Of a stretch of DNA of 64,000 bases, positions 19,299 to 27,213 are shown piece after piece (the stretch's first letter is position 1; the number at the start of each line of letters is the position of its first letter). The stretch lies in the NCBI RefSeq assembly GCF_014648595.1, contig NZ_BMRK01000001.1, forward strand, positions 372,001-436,000, read 5' to 3'. Origin of the DNA: Nocardioides luteus (lineage in GTDB: Bacteria > Actinomycetota > Actinomycetes > Propionibacteriales > Nocardioidaceae). Below the pieces are notes generated by a model. The model had not been told where the DNA came from. It saw only the letters and a list, made by a program, of their open reading frames with translations, and ran no database searches. A program made the translations under genes and the position numbers.

Positions 19299-20492
19299 AT
19301 GCCCCAGACCCCGCTCGAGCTCTTCGGCACCGAGGCCCTCATCGGCGAGGAGGACCGCGCGATCCGCGACACGGTGCGATCCTTCGCGGAGAAAGAGATC
19401 CAGCCCCACCTCGCCGACTGGTTCGAGGCCGGCGACGTCCCGGTCCGCGAGCTGGCCCCTGAGCTCGGCAAGCTGGGCGTGCTCGGGATGCATCTGGAGG
19501 GCTACGGCTGTGCGGGCACCTCGGCCACGGCGTACGGCCTGGCCTGCATGGAGCTCGAGGCCGCCGACTCCGGGATCCGCTCGCTGGTCTCGGTGCAGGG
19601 CTCGCTGGCGATGTTCGCGATCTGGAAGTGGGGGAGCGAGGAGCAGAAGCAGGAGTGGCTGCCGAAGATGGCGGCGGGTGAGGCGATCGGCTGCTTCGGG
19701 CTGACCGAGCCCGACTTCGGTTCCAACCCGGCCGGGATGCGCACGCGCGCCCGTCGTGATGGTGCGGGAGAGGGTGCCGACTGGATCCTCTCCGGCACCA
19801 AGATGTGGATCACCAACGCCCCGGTCGCCGACGTCGCCGTCGTGTGGGCGCAGACCGACGAAGGCCCGGACGGCAAGGGCGTGCGCGGCTTCGTGGTCCC
19901 CACCGACACCCCCGGTTTCTCGGCCCCGGTGATCAAGCAGAAGCTCTCCCTGCGCGCCTCGGTGACCGGCGAGATCGTGCTCGACGAGGTACGCCTCCCC
20001 GCCTCAGCCGCATTTCCCGAGGTCAGGGGGCTGAAGGGTCCGCTGTCGTGCCTCAACGAGGCCCGCTTCGGCATCGTCTTCGGCGCCGTCGGCGCTGCCC
20101 GCGACTGCCTCGAGTCCGCCATCGCGTACGCCGCCTCCCGCGAGATCTACGACAAGCCGCTCTCCGGCTTCCAGATCACCCAGACCAAGCTCGCCGACAT
20201 GAGCCTCGAGCTCGGCAAGTCGATGCTCCTGGCCCTCCAGCTGGGGCGCCTCAAGGACGAGGGCACTCTCCGCCCCGAGCAGATCTCCCTCGGCAAGCTC
20301 AACAACGTCCGCGAGGCCATCGCCATCGCCCGCGAGTGCCGCACCATCCTCGCCGCCGCCGGCGTCACGCTCGAATACCCGATCCTGCGCCACGCCAACA
20401 ACCTCGAGTCCGTCCTGACCTACGAGGGCACCAGCGAGGTCCACCAGCTCATCATCGGTCAGGCGCTGACCGGGGAGTCCGCCTTCCGCTGA
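19299..20492 (+). CDS. gcdH: Acyl-CoA dehydrogenase, glutaryl-CoA dehydrogenase-like
   Basis: A 397-residue flavoenzyme. CFGLTEPDFGSNPAGM (FAD/substrate loop), MWITNAPVADVAVVWAQ, the segment RFGIVFGAVGAARDCLESAI and the C-terminal LTYEGTSEVHQLIIGQALTG, which has the catalytic Glu, match the glutaryl-CoA dehydrogenase branch (glutaryl-CoA to crotonyl-CoA plus CO2). RBS AAGGAG precedes ATG 19299. A CaiB-type CoA-transferase and a dicarboxylate carrier lie 1.6-4 kb downstream, which would fit glutarate use; substrate assignment is by resemblance only. Confidence 0.82.
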   Translation: MPQTPLELFGTEALIGEEDRAIRDTVRSFAEKEIQPHLADWFEAGDVPVRELAPELGKLGVLGMHLEGYGCAGTSATAYGLACMELEAADSGIRSLVSVQGSLAMFAIWKWGSEEQKQEWLPKMAAGEAIGCFGLTEPDFGSNPAGMRTRARRDGAGEGADWILSGTKMWITNAPVADVAVVWAQTDEGPDGKGVRGFVVPTDTPGFSAPVIKQKLSLRASVTGEIVLDEVRLPASAAFPEVRGLKGPLSCLNEARFGIVFGAVGAARDCLESAIAYAASREIYDKPLSGFQITQTKLADMSLELGKSMLLALQLGRLKDEGTLRPEQISLGKLNNVREAIAIARECRTILAAAGVTLEYPILRHANNLESVLTYEGTSEVHQLIIGQALTGESAFR

Positions 20493-20525
20493 GGACTGGA
20501 CCGGTGAGCAGTGCGAACGAAAATT

Positions 20526-20544
20526 CGTCCGTACGAGACGGACG
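20526..20544. terminator. Terminator between convergent genes
   Basis: CGTCCG (20526-20531), a seven-base loop and CGGACG (20539-20544) form a short hairpin between the dehydrogenase and the leftward TauE gene. Confidence 0.5.
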
Positions 20545-20559
20545 TTCGCCGTCGTGCAG

Positions 20560-21321
20560 TCAGCGCACCAGCATGAGGATCGCCGCGCCGATCCCGACGA
20601 CGACGATGAGCGAGCGCAGGACGGTGGCGGGGAGACGGCGGCCGATGTGGGAGCCGACGTAGCCGCCGATGACCGAGCCTGCGGCGAGGAGGCCGACGGC
20701 CCGCCAGTCGAGGTCGGCGATGGCCAGGAAGATGATGGTCGCGACGACGTTGGAGGCCATCACCGCGAAGGTCTTCAGCGCGTTGACGGTGCGGAACTCG
20801 AGGTCGGTGCCGAGGCCGAGGACGGCCATCATCATCACGCCTGAGCCCGCGCCGAAGTAGCCGCCGTAAAGACCGGTCAGGGTGGCGAAGACGCCCGTGC
20901 CGGGGGAGACCCGCAGTCGTGGCTCGCTGTGGCCGGTGTGCTCGCGGACGAAGCGGCTCAGCCGGGGCTGTACGCCGACGAGCACGCAGGTGCCGAGGAT
21001 CAGCCACGGGACGACCGACTCGAAGACGGATCCCGGGAGCCACAGGAGCAGCAGGGACCCGGCGATGCTGCCGGTGCCGGCGGTGATCAGCACGGCGGCG
21101 GTGACGCCGGGATGCTCGGCGAGCTCCCGCCGGTAGCCGAAGGAGCCGCTGAGCCCGGCCGGCGTCATCCCGACGGTGTTGGAGGTGTTCGCGACCACCG
21201 GTGGGAGGCCGACGGCGACCAGGACGGGAAAGCTGAGCAGGGAGGCGACGCCGACGGTGGAGGTCAGGATGCCTGCACCCAGGCCCGCGGCCAGCACCGC
21301 GAGCTGGTCGAGCCCCGTCAT
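20560..21321 (-). CDS. TauE/SafE-family membrane exporter
   Basis: A 253-residue polytopic protein with about eight hydrophobic helices. GLGAGILTSTVGVASLLSFP at the N-terminus and YGGYFGAGSGVMMMAVLG in the second half are the two inverted repeats of the TauE/SafE family, whose members export sulfite, sulfonates or organic acids. It starts within the stop of the FadR-type regulator gene (ATGA overlap), so the two form an operon. Substrate unknown; its link to the divergent dicarboxylate genes is only positional. Confidence 0.85.
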   Translation of the reverse strand: MTGLDQLAVLAAGLGAGILTSTVGVASLLSFPVLVAVGLPPVVANTSNTVGMTPAGLSGSFGYRRELAEHPGVTAAVLITAGTGSIAGSLLLLWLPGSVFESVVPWLILGTCVLVGVQPRLSRFVREHTGHSEPRLRVSPGTGVFATLTGLYGGYFGAGSGVMMMAVLGLGTDLEFRTVNALKTFAVMASNVVATIIFLAIADLDWRAVGLLAAGSVIGGYVGSHIGRRLPATVLRSLIVVVGIGAAILMLVR

Positions 21322-22022
21322 GCATCCCCGCGCAGCAGCGCGACGTCGCTGACCAGCATCACGTGGCCGTGCATCGCGGCCGCGGCGGCCTCGGCGTCAC
21401 CGGCGGAGATCGCGTCGGCGATCTTCTGGTGGCCGGCCAGTGAGGAGCGGGGCCGGTCGGGCTGGGAGAGCGACTCGATCCGGGTCTCGCGGATGAGCTC
21501 GCTGATCTCGGTCATCATCTGCTCGAGCAAGGGGGAGTGGGCGGCCTCGGTGACGGCACGGTGGAACAGCTCATCACCCTGGACGCCGCGTCCGCCGGCC
21601 TCGATGTCGCGCTCCATCGCCTTCAGGGCGGCGGCGATGCGTTCGAGATCCTGCTGCGTACGCCGCTGGGCGGCCAGCGCGGCGATCTTGGTCTCCAGCG
21701 CGTCCCGTGCCTCGATGACGTCGGGGATCCGCTCGGCGTGGGCGCGGATGGCGTCGGTGATCCGCTCGGCCCGCGGCTTGTCGGTGAGCACGGTCCCGTC
21801 GCCGTGACGCACGGCGACGACGCCGATCACCTCCAGCGCGACGAGCGCCTGGCTGAGGGTCGCGCGGCTGACCCCGAGGCTGGTGGCGAGCTGCCTCTCC
21901 GGCGGCAGGCGGTCGCCCGCCTTCAGGTCGTTCTCCGAGATCCAGGCGGTGATCTGCTCGGCGACCTGCTCGTAGAGGCGGGTTCGCTGGAGCGGGCGTG
22001 GAAAGCGCGCGGACTCACTCAT
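21318..22022 (-). CDS. GntR/FadR-family transcriptional regulator (FCD domain)
   Basis: A 234-residue protein: winged HTH at about 14-75 (LYEQVAEQITAWI; LPPERQLATSLGVSRATLSQ) and a helical FCD ligand domain at about 85-225 with the metal-type His/Asp residues (RDALETKIA, DELFHRAV, GHVMLVSD). Such regulators sense small carboxylates. It is divergent from the dicarboxylate carrier and CoA-transferase genes; TGGCTAGGCCA at 22059-22069 in the shared region is a possible operator half-palindrome. Likely repressor of both directions. Confidence 0.87.
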   Translation of the reverse strand: MSESARFPRPLQRTRLYEQVAEQITAWISENDLKAGDRLPPERQLATSLGVSRATLSQALVALEVIGVVAVRHGDGTVLTDKPRAERITDAIRAHAERIPDVIEARDALETKIAALAAQRRTQQDLERIAAALKAMERDIEAGGRGVQGDELFHRAVTEAAHSPLLEQMMTEISELIRETRIESLSQPDRPRSSLAGHQKIADAISAGDAEAAAAAMHGHVMLVSDVALLRGDA

Positions 22023-22132
22023 GGCTACAGGGTATTGACGTTCCGCCGATTGTCCTATTGGCTAGGCCACTGAGCCGTCTGTGATCCGAGTCACACAGGC
22101 GCCGGTTGGGGGCCAACAGGAGGAGAAGTCCG

Positions 22133-23461
22133 ATGGGACCTGAATGGGTGGCGATCATCGCGCTGGTCGCCTTGTTCGTGGCCGGCACGCTGCTGCCGAT
22201 CAACATGGGAGCCCTGGCGTACGTCGCGGCATGGCTCGTCGGGATGTTCGCGCTGAATCTCGACGAGAAGGAGATCCTGGCCGGCGTCAGCGCCGACCTG
22301 ATCCTGACGCTGATAGGTGTCACCTATCTGTTCGCGATCGCTCGCAACAACGGCACGGTCGACCTGATCGTCAGCAAAGCGGTGCAAGCGGTGGGCGGCA
22401 GGGTCGCCCTCATCCCGTGGGTGATGTTCGGCGTGACGGCCCTGCTGACCGCGATGGGCGCCGCCAGCCCGGCAGCCTGCGCGATCATCGGCCCGGTCGC
22501 GCTCGGCTTCGCGGGCCGCTACAAGATCAACCCGCTGATGATGGGCATGTTCGTCGTCCACGGCGCCCAGGGCGGCGGCTTCTCGCCGATCAGCATCTAC
22601 GGCACCATCACCAACTCGGTCATGGTCGACAACGGCCTGCCGGCCAGCGAGATGACGGTCTTCCTGACCAGCCTGGCGGTCAACCTGATCATGGCGACGA
22701 TCCTCTTCTTCGCCCTCGGCGGGCGGAGCCTGATGAGCATGCGCCTCGACCCCGACGAGGCACGCAACGCCGCCGCCGGCGTACCCGAGGAGCTGAACGA
22801 GGGCGGCGTGACCGTCCCGGCCCGTGGGTACGGCACGGTCGCGCCGACCGGGACCAAGCCGGGCATCCGCACCGAGCAGGTCCTGACCCTGGCCGCCTTC
22901 GTGATCGTGGCCGCCGTCGCGCTCTTCTTCGACAAGAACATCGGCTTCGCCTCGATCACCGCGGCGACCGTCCTGGCAGCTCTCTCGCCGAGCCAGCACA
23001 AGGACGCGATCCGCCAGATCGCCTGGCCGACCGTGCTGCTGGTCGCCGGCGTCTCGACGTACGCCACGATCCTCAACACCGCCGGGTCGCCGGAGTTCGT
23101 GGGTGGCTGGGCAGCCGGCCTGGGCGTCGCCGCCATCGGCGCGCTCGTGCTCTGCTACGTCGGCGGGGTCGTCTCGGCCTTCGCCTCCTCGACCGCGCTG
23201 CTCCCGATCATCATCCCGATCTCGGTGCCGCTGATCGCCGAGGGCGGGATCTCGGCTGCCATGTTCGTGGCGGCGCTGGCGATCTCCTCGACGATCGTCG
23301 ACGTGAGCCCGTTCTCCACCAACGGTGCGCTGATGCTGGCCAACCGGCCCGAGACGATCACCGAGGAGCGCTACTACAAGCAGATCCTCGGCTACAGCGT
23401 CATCGTCGTGCTCGTCGGTCCGCTCCTCGTCTGGGCCACCATGGTCCTCCCGGGCTGGTGA
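22133..23461 (+). CDS. Dicarboxylate carrier (MatC/SLC13-type)
   Basis: A 442-residue polytopic protein with ten or more helices. The N-terminal half (LPINMGALAYVAAWLVGMF; LDEKEILAGVSADLILTL) matches the MatC_N dicarboxylate carrier domain, and paired serine/asparagine-rich re-entrant motifs such as AMGAASPAACAIIGP and SPFSTNGALML fit the ion transporter superfamily. The start has a strong AGGAGG at 22119-22124. It probably imports a C3-C5 dicarboxylate. The CoA-transferase begins five bases after its stop, so transport and CoA activation appear coupled in one operon. Confidence 0.82.
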   Translation: MGPEWVAIIALVALFVAGTLLPINMGALAYVAAWLVGMFALNLDEKEILAGVSADLILTLIGVTYLFAIARNNGTVDLIVSKAVQAVGGRVALIPWVMFGVTALLTAMGAASPAACAIIGPVALGFAGRYKINPLMMGMFVVHGAQGGGFSPISIYGTITNSVMVDNGLPASEMTVFLTSLAVNLIMATILFFALGGRSLMSMRLDPDEARNAAAGVPEELNEGGVTVPARGYGTVAPTGTKPGIRTEQVLTLAAFVIVAAVALFFDKNIGFASITAATVLAALSPSQHKDAIRQIAWPTVLLVAGVSTYATILNTAGSPEFVGGWAAGLGVAAIGALVLCYVGGVVSAFASSTALLPIIIPISVPLIAEGGISAAMFVAALAISSTIVDVSPFSTNGALMLANRPETITEERYYKQILGYSVIVVLVGPLLVWATMVLPGW

Positions 23462-23466
23462 CACGT

Positions 23467-24636
23467 ATGCGTGGACCGCTCGACGACGTGACCGTCCTCG
23501 ACCTCTCCCGGGCCCTGGCCGGACCGCACGCCGCGATGATGATGGGCGACCTCGGCGCCCGGGTCATCAAGGTGGAGGCGCCCGGCCACGGCGACGACAC
23601 CCGCGGCTGGGGCCCGCCGTTCGTGGGGGAGGAGGGGCAGCGGGAGGCGACGTACTTCCTCTCCGCCAACCGCAACAAGGAGTCGATCACCCTCGACCTC
23701 AAGGACGCCGCCGACAAGGAGGTGCTGCTGGGCCTCGTCGACCGTGCCGACGTGCTCATCGAGAACTTCCGCACCGGCGTCCTGGAGCGGCTCGGCCTCG
23801 GCATCGGCGAGCTCCAGGCTCGCAACCCGCGGCTCGTGGTGCTCTCGATCACCGGTTTCGGCCACGACGGACCGGAGGGCGGACGCTCCGGCTACGACCA
23901 GATCGCCCAGGGCGAGGCCGGCCTGATGTCGATCACCGGCTCCGGCCCCGATGACCCCCAGCGGGTCGGCACCCCCATAGCCGACCTGCTGGCCGGGATG
24001 TACGGCGCCTACGGCCTGCTCGCTGCTCTCCACGAGCGCGACCGCACCGGCCGTGGCACCGTCGTCCGCACCTCGCTGCTCTCGGCCGTCGTCGGGGTGC
24101 ACGGCTTCCAGGGCACCCGTTGGACGGTGGCCGGTGAGGTCGGCCGGGCGCAGGGCAACCACCACCCGAGCATCTCGCCGTACGGCCTGTTCCGCTGCGC
24201 CGACGGCACCGTGCAGATCGCGGTCGGGAGCGAGGGACTGTGGCGGCGCTTCTGCACCGCCTTCGACATCTCGCCCGACCTGGAGGGGATGGCCACCAAC
24301 CCCGAGCGGGCCGCCAACCGGGAGAAGGTCGTCGAGCTCGTCGAGAGCCTCTTCGCACCGTGGCCGGCCGAGGAGCTGCTGGCGAAGCTGGCCGACGCCG
24401 GGGTCCCGGCCGGCAAGGTGCGGTCCCTCGACGAGGTGTACGCCTGGGAGCAGACCGCCAGCCAGGGACTGCTGATCGATGTCGACCACGCGACCCTCGG
24501 CCACCTCACCCTGCCCGGACCGCCGCTACGGTTCTTCGCCGAGGGCGAGGACGTCACCCCGTCCGGCCACGCGGCGCCACCGACGCTCGACCAGCACGGC
24601 ACCGATCTGCGTACGTGGGTGGCCGACGGCTCCTGA
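23467..24636 (+). CDS. CaiB/BaiF class III CoA-transferase
   Basis: A 389-residue protein starting MRGPLDDVTVLDLSRALAGP. It has the family hallmarks: GDLGARVIKVEAPGHGDDTR, ENFRTGVLERLGLG, and VGTPIADLLAGMYGAYG, in which the Asp (about residue 172) is the catalytic acyl carrier. It moves CoA between carboxylates. The gene follows the dicarboxylate carrier by five bases. Together with the nearby glutaryl-CoA dehydrogenase, a role like succinyl-CoA:glutarate CoA-transferase is attractive but unproven; malonate or another dicarboxylate is also possible. A longer open frame that begins at 22144 is a shadow. Confidence 0.87.
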   Translation: MRGPLDDVTVLDLSRALAGPHAAMMMGDLGARVIKVEAPGHGDDTRGWGPPFVGEEGQREATYFLSANRNKESITLDLKDAADKEVLLGLVDRADVLIENFRTGVLERLGLGIGELQARNPRLVVLSITGFGHDGPEGGRSGYDQIAQGEAGLMSITGSGPDDPQRVGTPIADLLAGMYGAYGLLAALHERDRTGRGTVVRTSLLSAVVGVHGFQGTRWTVAGEVGRAQGNHHPSISPYGLFRCADGTVQIAVGSEGLWRRFCTAFDISPDLEGMATNPERAANREKVVELVESLFAPWPAEELLAKLADAGVPAGKVRSLDEVYAWEQTASQGLLIDVDHATLGHLTLPGPPLRFFAEGEDVTPSGHAAPPTLDQHGTDLRTWVADGS

Positions 24637-24647
24637 GCCCGGAGCAC

Positions 24648-24684
24648 GGGGGCGCCCGGCTGGGATACTGCTGGCAGCGCCCCC
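24648..24684 (+). terminator. Possible weak terminator
   Basis: GGGGGCGC (24648-24655) pairs with GCGCCCCC (24677-24684) across a 21-base loop after the CoA-transferase stop. No T-run; it could be chance in GC-rich DNA. Confidence 0.35.
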
Positions 24685-24702
24685 TCCGGAAGGAGCACGA
24701 CC

Positions 24703-26202
24703 ATGGCTGACGAGCCGGGCGACGGCCATCTTCGGCTGGGCACCGCACGCGGACGATGGGTGCTCGCGACCACGGTCCTGGGGTCGGGTCTGGCGATGCT
24801 CGACTCGACCGTGGTCAACGTCGCCCTCGGCCGGATCGGGGAGGATCTCGACGCGGGCTTCTCCGGGCTGCAGTGGACGGTCAACGCCTATACGCTGAGC
24901 CTCGCCGCGCTCATCCTCCTCGGCGGCTCGCTCGGTGACCGCTTCGGTCGCCGCCGGGTCTTCCTCGTCGGCGTGGTCTGGTTCGCCGCCGCGTCGCTGC
25001 TGTGCGGGCTCGCTCCCGACATCGGGCTGCTGATCGCGGCGCGCGGCCTGCAAGGGGTCGGCGGCGCGCTGCTGACGCCGGGGAGCCTGGCGATCATCGC
25101 GGCGTCCTTCCATCCCGAGGACCGGTCCGCCGCGGTCGGCGCCTGGTCGGGTCTCAGCGGGATCGCGGCGGCGGTCGGCCCGCTGGTCGGCGGTTGGCTG
25201 GTCGAGCTCGACTGGCGGCTGGTCTTCCTCGTCAACGTCCCCGTCGCGGTGCTCATCGTCGTCGTCGCGACCCGGCACGTACCGGAGAGCCGCGACCCGG
25301 AAGCCGGCGATCGCCTCGACCTGACCGGCACCGTGCTCGCGGCGGCCGCGCTCGGCGCGCTGACCTTCGGCCTGACCCGCGCCGGCGAGGTGGGCTTCGC
25401 CGGCGCAGCGGCCGCGACGGTTGCCGTCGGGGTCGCGGGTCTGGTCGCCTTCGTGGTCGTCGAGGGCCGCTCGACCCACCCGCTGGTGCCGCTCGAGCTC
25501 TTCCGCAACCCGCAGTTCAGCGCGGCGAATGCCGTGACCCTGCTCGTGTACGCCGCCCTCGGTGTGATCTTCGTGCTGCTCGTCCTCCAGCTTCAGGTCG
25601 TCAGTGGCTGGACACCTCTGGCGGCGGGTTCGGCGCTGCTGCCGGTGACCGTGGTGATGCTGCTCTTCTCGGCGCGAGCGGGCGCGCTCGCGCAGCGCAT
25701 CGGCCCGCGGCTGCCGATGACCGTCGGACCGCTGCTCGCCGCCGGCGGCGCACTCTGGATGGGCCGGATCGGTGTGGACGCGTCGTACGTGCCCGACGTC
25801 CTCGCGCCCGTGCTGCTCTTCGCCGTCGGCCTCACCCTGCTGGTCTCGCCGCTCACCGCGACCGTGCTCGACGCCGCCGACGACCGCCACGCCGGCATCG
25901 CCTCCGGCGTGAACAACGCGATCGCCCGGACCGCCGGGCTGCTGGCCGTCGCGGTCGTCCCCGCTGCGGTCGGCATCGCCGGCGACGACTACACGGACCC
26001 GAGCACCTTCGACGACGGCTTCGGCGCGGCGATGATCATCAACGCGAGCCTGCTGGTCCTCGGCGCGGTGCTCGCCGTGCTCTTCGTTCGCCGCCCGCTC
26101 GCCGCCGCGACCTCGCCGGACGAGCATCGGATGCACATCGAGACGTGCCCGCACTGCGGCGTGAGCGGCACCCAGCTGCACCCGGCCGACCACGACCACT
26201 GA
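24703..26202 (+). CDS. MFS efflux pump, DHA2 (EmrB/QacA) type, with Cys/His tail
   Basis: A 499-residue protein with about fourteen helices. LDSTVVNVALGRIGEDLDAG (truncated motif D1), GSLGDRFGRRRVFLVG (motif A) and RGLQGVGGALLTPGSLAII (motif C, typical of antiporters) place it in the DHA2 drug:H+ antiporters. The last 25 residues are hydrophilic with HIETCPHCGVSGTQLHPADH, a Cys-x2-Cys and several His residues that could bind a metal; this tail is unusual for the family. RBS GAAGGAG precedes ATG 24703. Substrate unknown. Confidence 0.87.
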   Translation: MADEPGDGHLRLGTARGRWVLATTVLGSGLAMLDSTVVNVALGRIGEDLDAGFSGLQWTVNAYTLSLAALILLGGSLGDRFGRRRVFLVGVVWFAAASLLCGLAPDIGLLIAARGLQGVGGALLTPGSLAIIAASFHPEDRSAAVGAWSGLSGIAAAVGPLVGGWLVELDWRLVFLVNVPVAVLIVVVATRHVPESRDPEAGDRLDLTGTVLAAAALGALTFGLTRAGEVGFAGAAAATVAVGVAGLVAFVVVEGRSTHPLVPLELFRNPQFSAANAVTLLVYAALGVIFVLLVLQLQVVSGWTPLAAGSALLPVTVVMLLFSARAGALAQRIGPRLPMTVGPLLAAGGALWMGRIGVDASYVPDVLAPVLLFAVGLTLLVSPLTATVLDAADDRHAGIASGVNNAIARTAGLLAVAVVPAAVGIAGDDYTDPSTFDDGFGAAMIINASLLVLGAVLAVLFVRRPLAAATSPDEHRMHIETCPHCGVSGTQLHPADHDH

Positions 26203-26204
26203 GC

Positions 26205-27104
26205 TCATCGCTGCCGGTAGGTCACCCGCCGCACCAGCGTCTCGAAGGGTCCACGGAGACGGGCGCGGCTCATCCATCCGGCCAGGCCGACGGTCGCCAG
26301 CCAGGTGACGAGGGCGAGGGGTGCGGTCGTGGTCACGGTGAGCTCGTCGGAGAGATCGAGCAGGAACGGCGTGAAGGTCACCGCCCACACCGGTGACTGG
26401 ATGAGATAGCAGGTCATCGACCGCTGGCCCGTGGCCGCGAGCGAGTCCACGACCACACCACGCCGAGGACCCATCCGCTCGGCCAGGAGCGCGATGAGCG
26501 CTGCGTACCCGAACCCACCGAGCACGCCGGTGGCGGTGTGCAGCGCGCCGATGCCGGCGAGGGCGTCGGCCCCGGGCACCTCGATCGCCCCGGCGACCGC
26601 CAGTGCGAGCGGCTGCGCGCCGACGACCGCGGCCGCGATCCCGACGGCGGCGGTCGTAATGAGAAGCGCCCGGTGGGCGGCGGGCTGCTCGAGGACGCGG
26701 CGGCGCCCGACCCAGAGTCCGACCAGGAACGGGCAGGCGAACCCGAGCGGGCCGAGGAGCGCGACGAACGCGACGCCGGCGATCCGGTCGGTGAGCATCG
26801 CCGCAGGATCGGCCGGCAGCATCGCACTGTCCGGCCCCAGCGTGGAGAAGGCGTCCGCGCTCGGCAGCGAGGTCAGCACGAAGAACAGGACCGCCCCCAC
26901 CAGCAGCCAGCGGTCACGCCAGAAGACCGCCCAGGCGCCCAGCAGCAACAAGATGCCGTACATCGCGAGGAGGTCGCCGACGTAGAAGAGGAAGCCGTCG
27001 ATCACCCCGATGAGGATCAGGACCCCACTGCGCCGCCACAGCAGCCGCCGCACCGCCGGCCGGCCCGCGCCCAACGGGGTCGGCTCGTGCTCGAGGGTCG
27101 CCAT
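26205..27104 (-). CDS. DUF418 membrane protein, N-terminally truncated
   Basis: From the ATG at 27104 the protein has 299 residues. AVRRLLWRRSGVLILIGVID with FYVGDLLAMYGILLL and the C-terminal TGQRSMTCYLIQSPVW with RGPFETLVRRVTY are characteristic of DUF418 proteins. Those usually begin with about 100 further residues containing the first two or three helices; here the text before the PAVRRLL segment is only a short hydrophilic stretch. A longer frame to 27215 adds Arg-rich sequence unlike the family. So this is probably a 5'-deleted gene, perhaps a pseudogene. Confidence 0.65.
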   Translation of the reverse strand: MATLEHEPTPLGAGRPAVRRLLWRRSGVLILIGVIDGFLFYVGDLLAMYGILLLLGAWAVFWRDRWLLVGAVLFFVLTSLPSADAFSTLGPDSAMLPADPAAMLTDRIAGVAFVALLGPLGFACPFLVGLWVGRRRVLEQPAAHRALLITTAAVGIAAAVVGAQPLALAVAGAIEVPGADALAGIGALHTATGVLGGFGYAALIALLAERMGPRRGVVVDSLAATGQRSMTCYLIQSPVWAVTFTPFLLDLSDELTVTTTAPLALVTWLATVGLAGWMSRARLRGPFETLVRRVTYRQR

Positions 27105-27213
27105 GTCTTGATCCAAGCGATCCTCGAGTCTCACCGCATCCGTCCAGAGACTCGTTCGACCCCGACTTCGGTATCGGACATGGAGCCCCACGGCGGCGAC
27201 GGGTCTCGAGGGC

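Noticed and set aside
22144-23466. N-terminal extension of the CoA-transferase frame over the carrier gene
   Set aside because: The extension is Arg/Asp/His-rich shadow sequence; family homology begins at ATG 23467.
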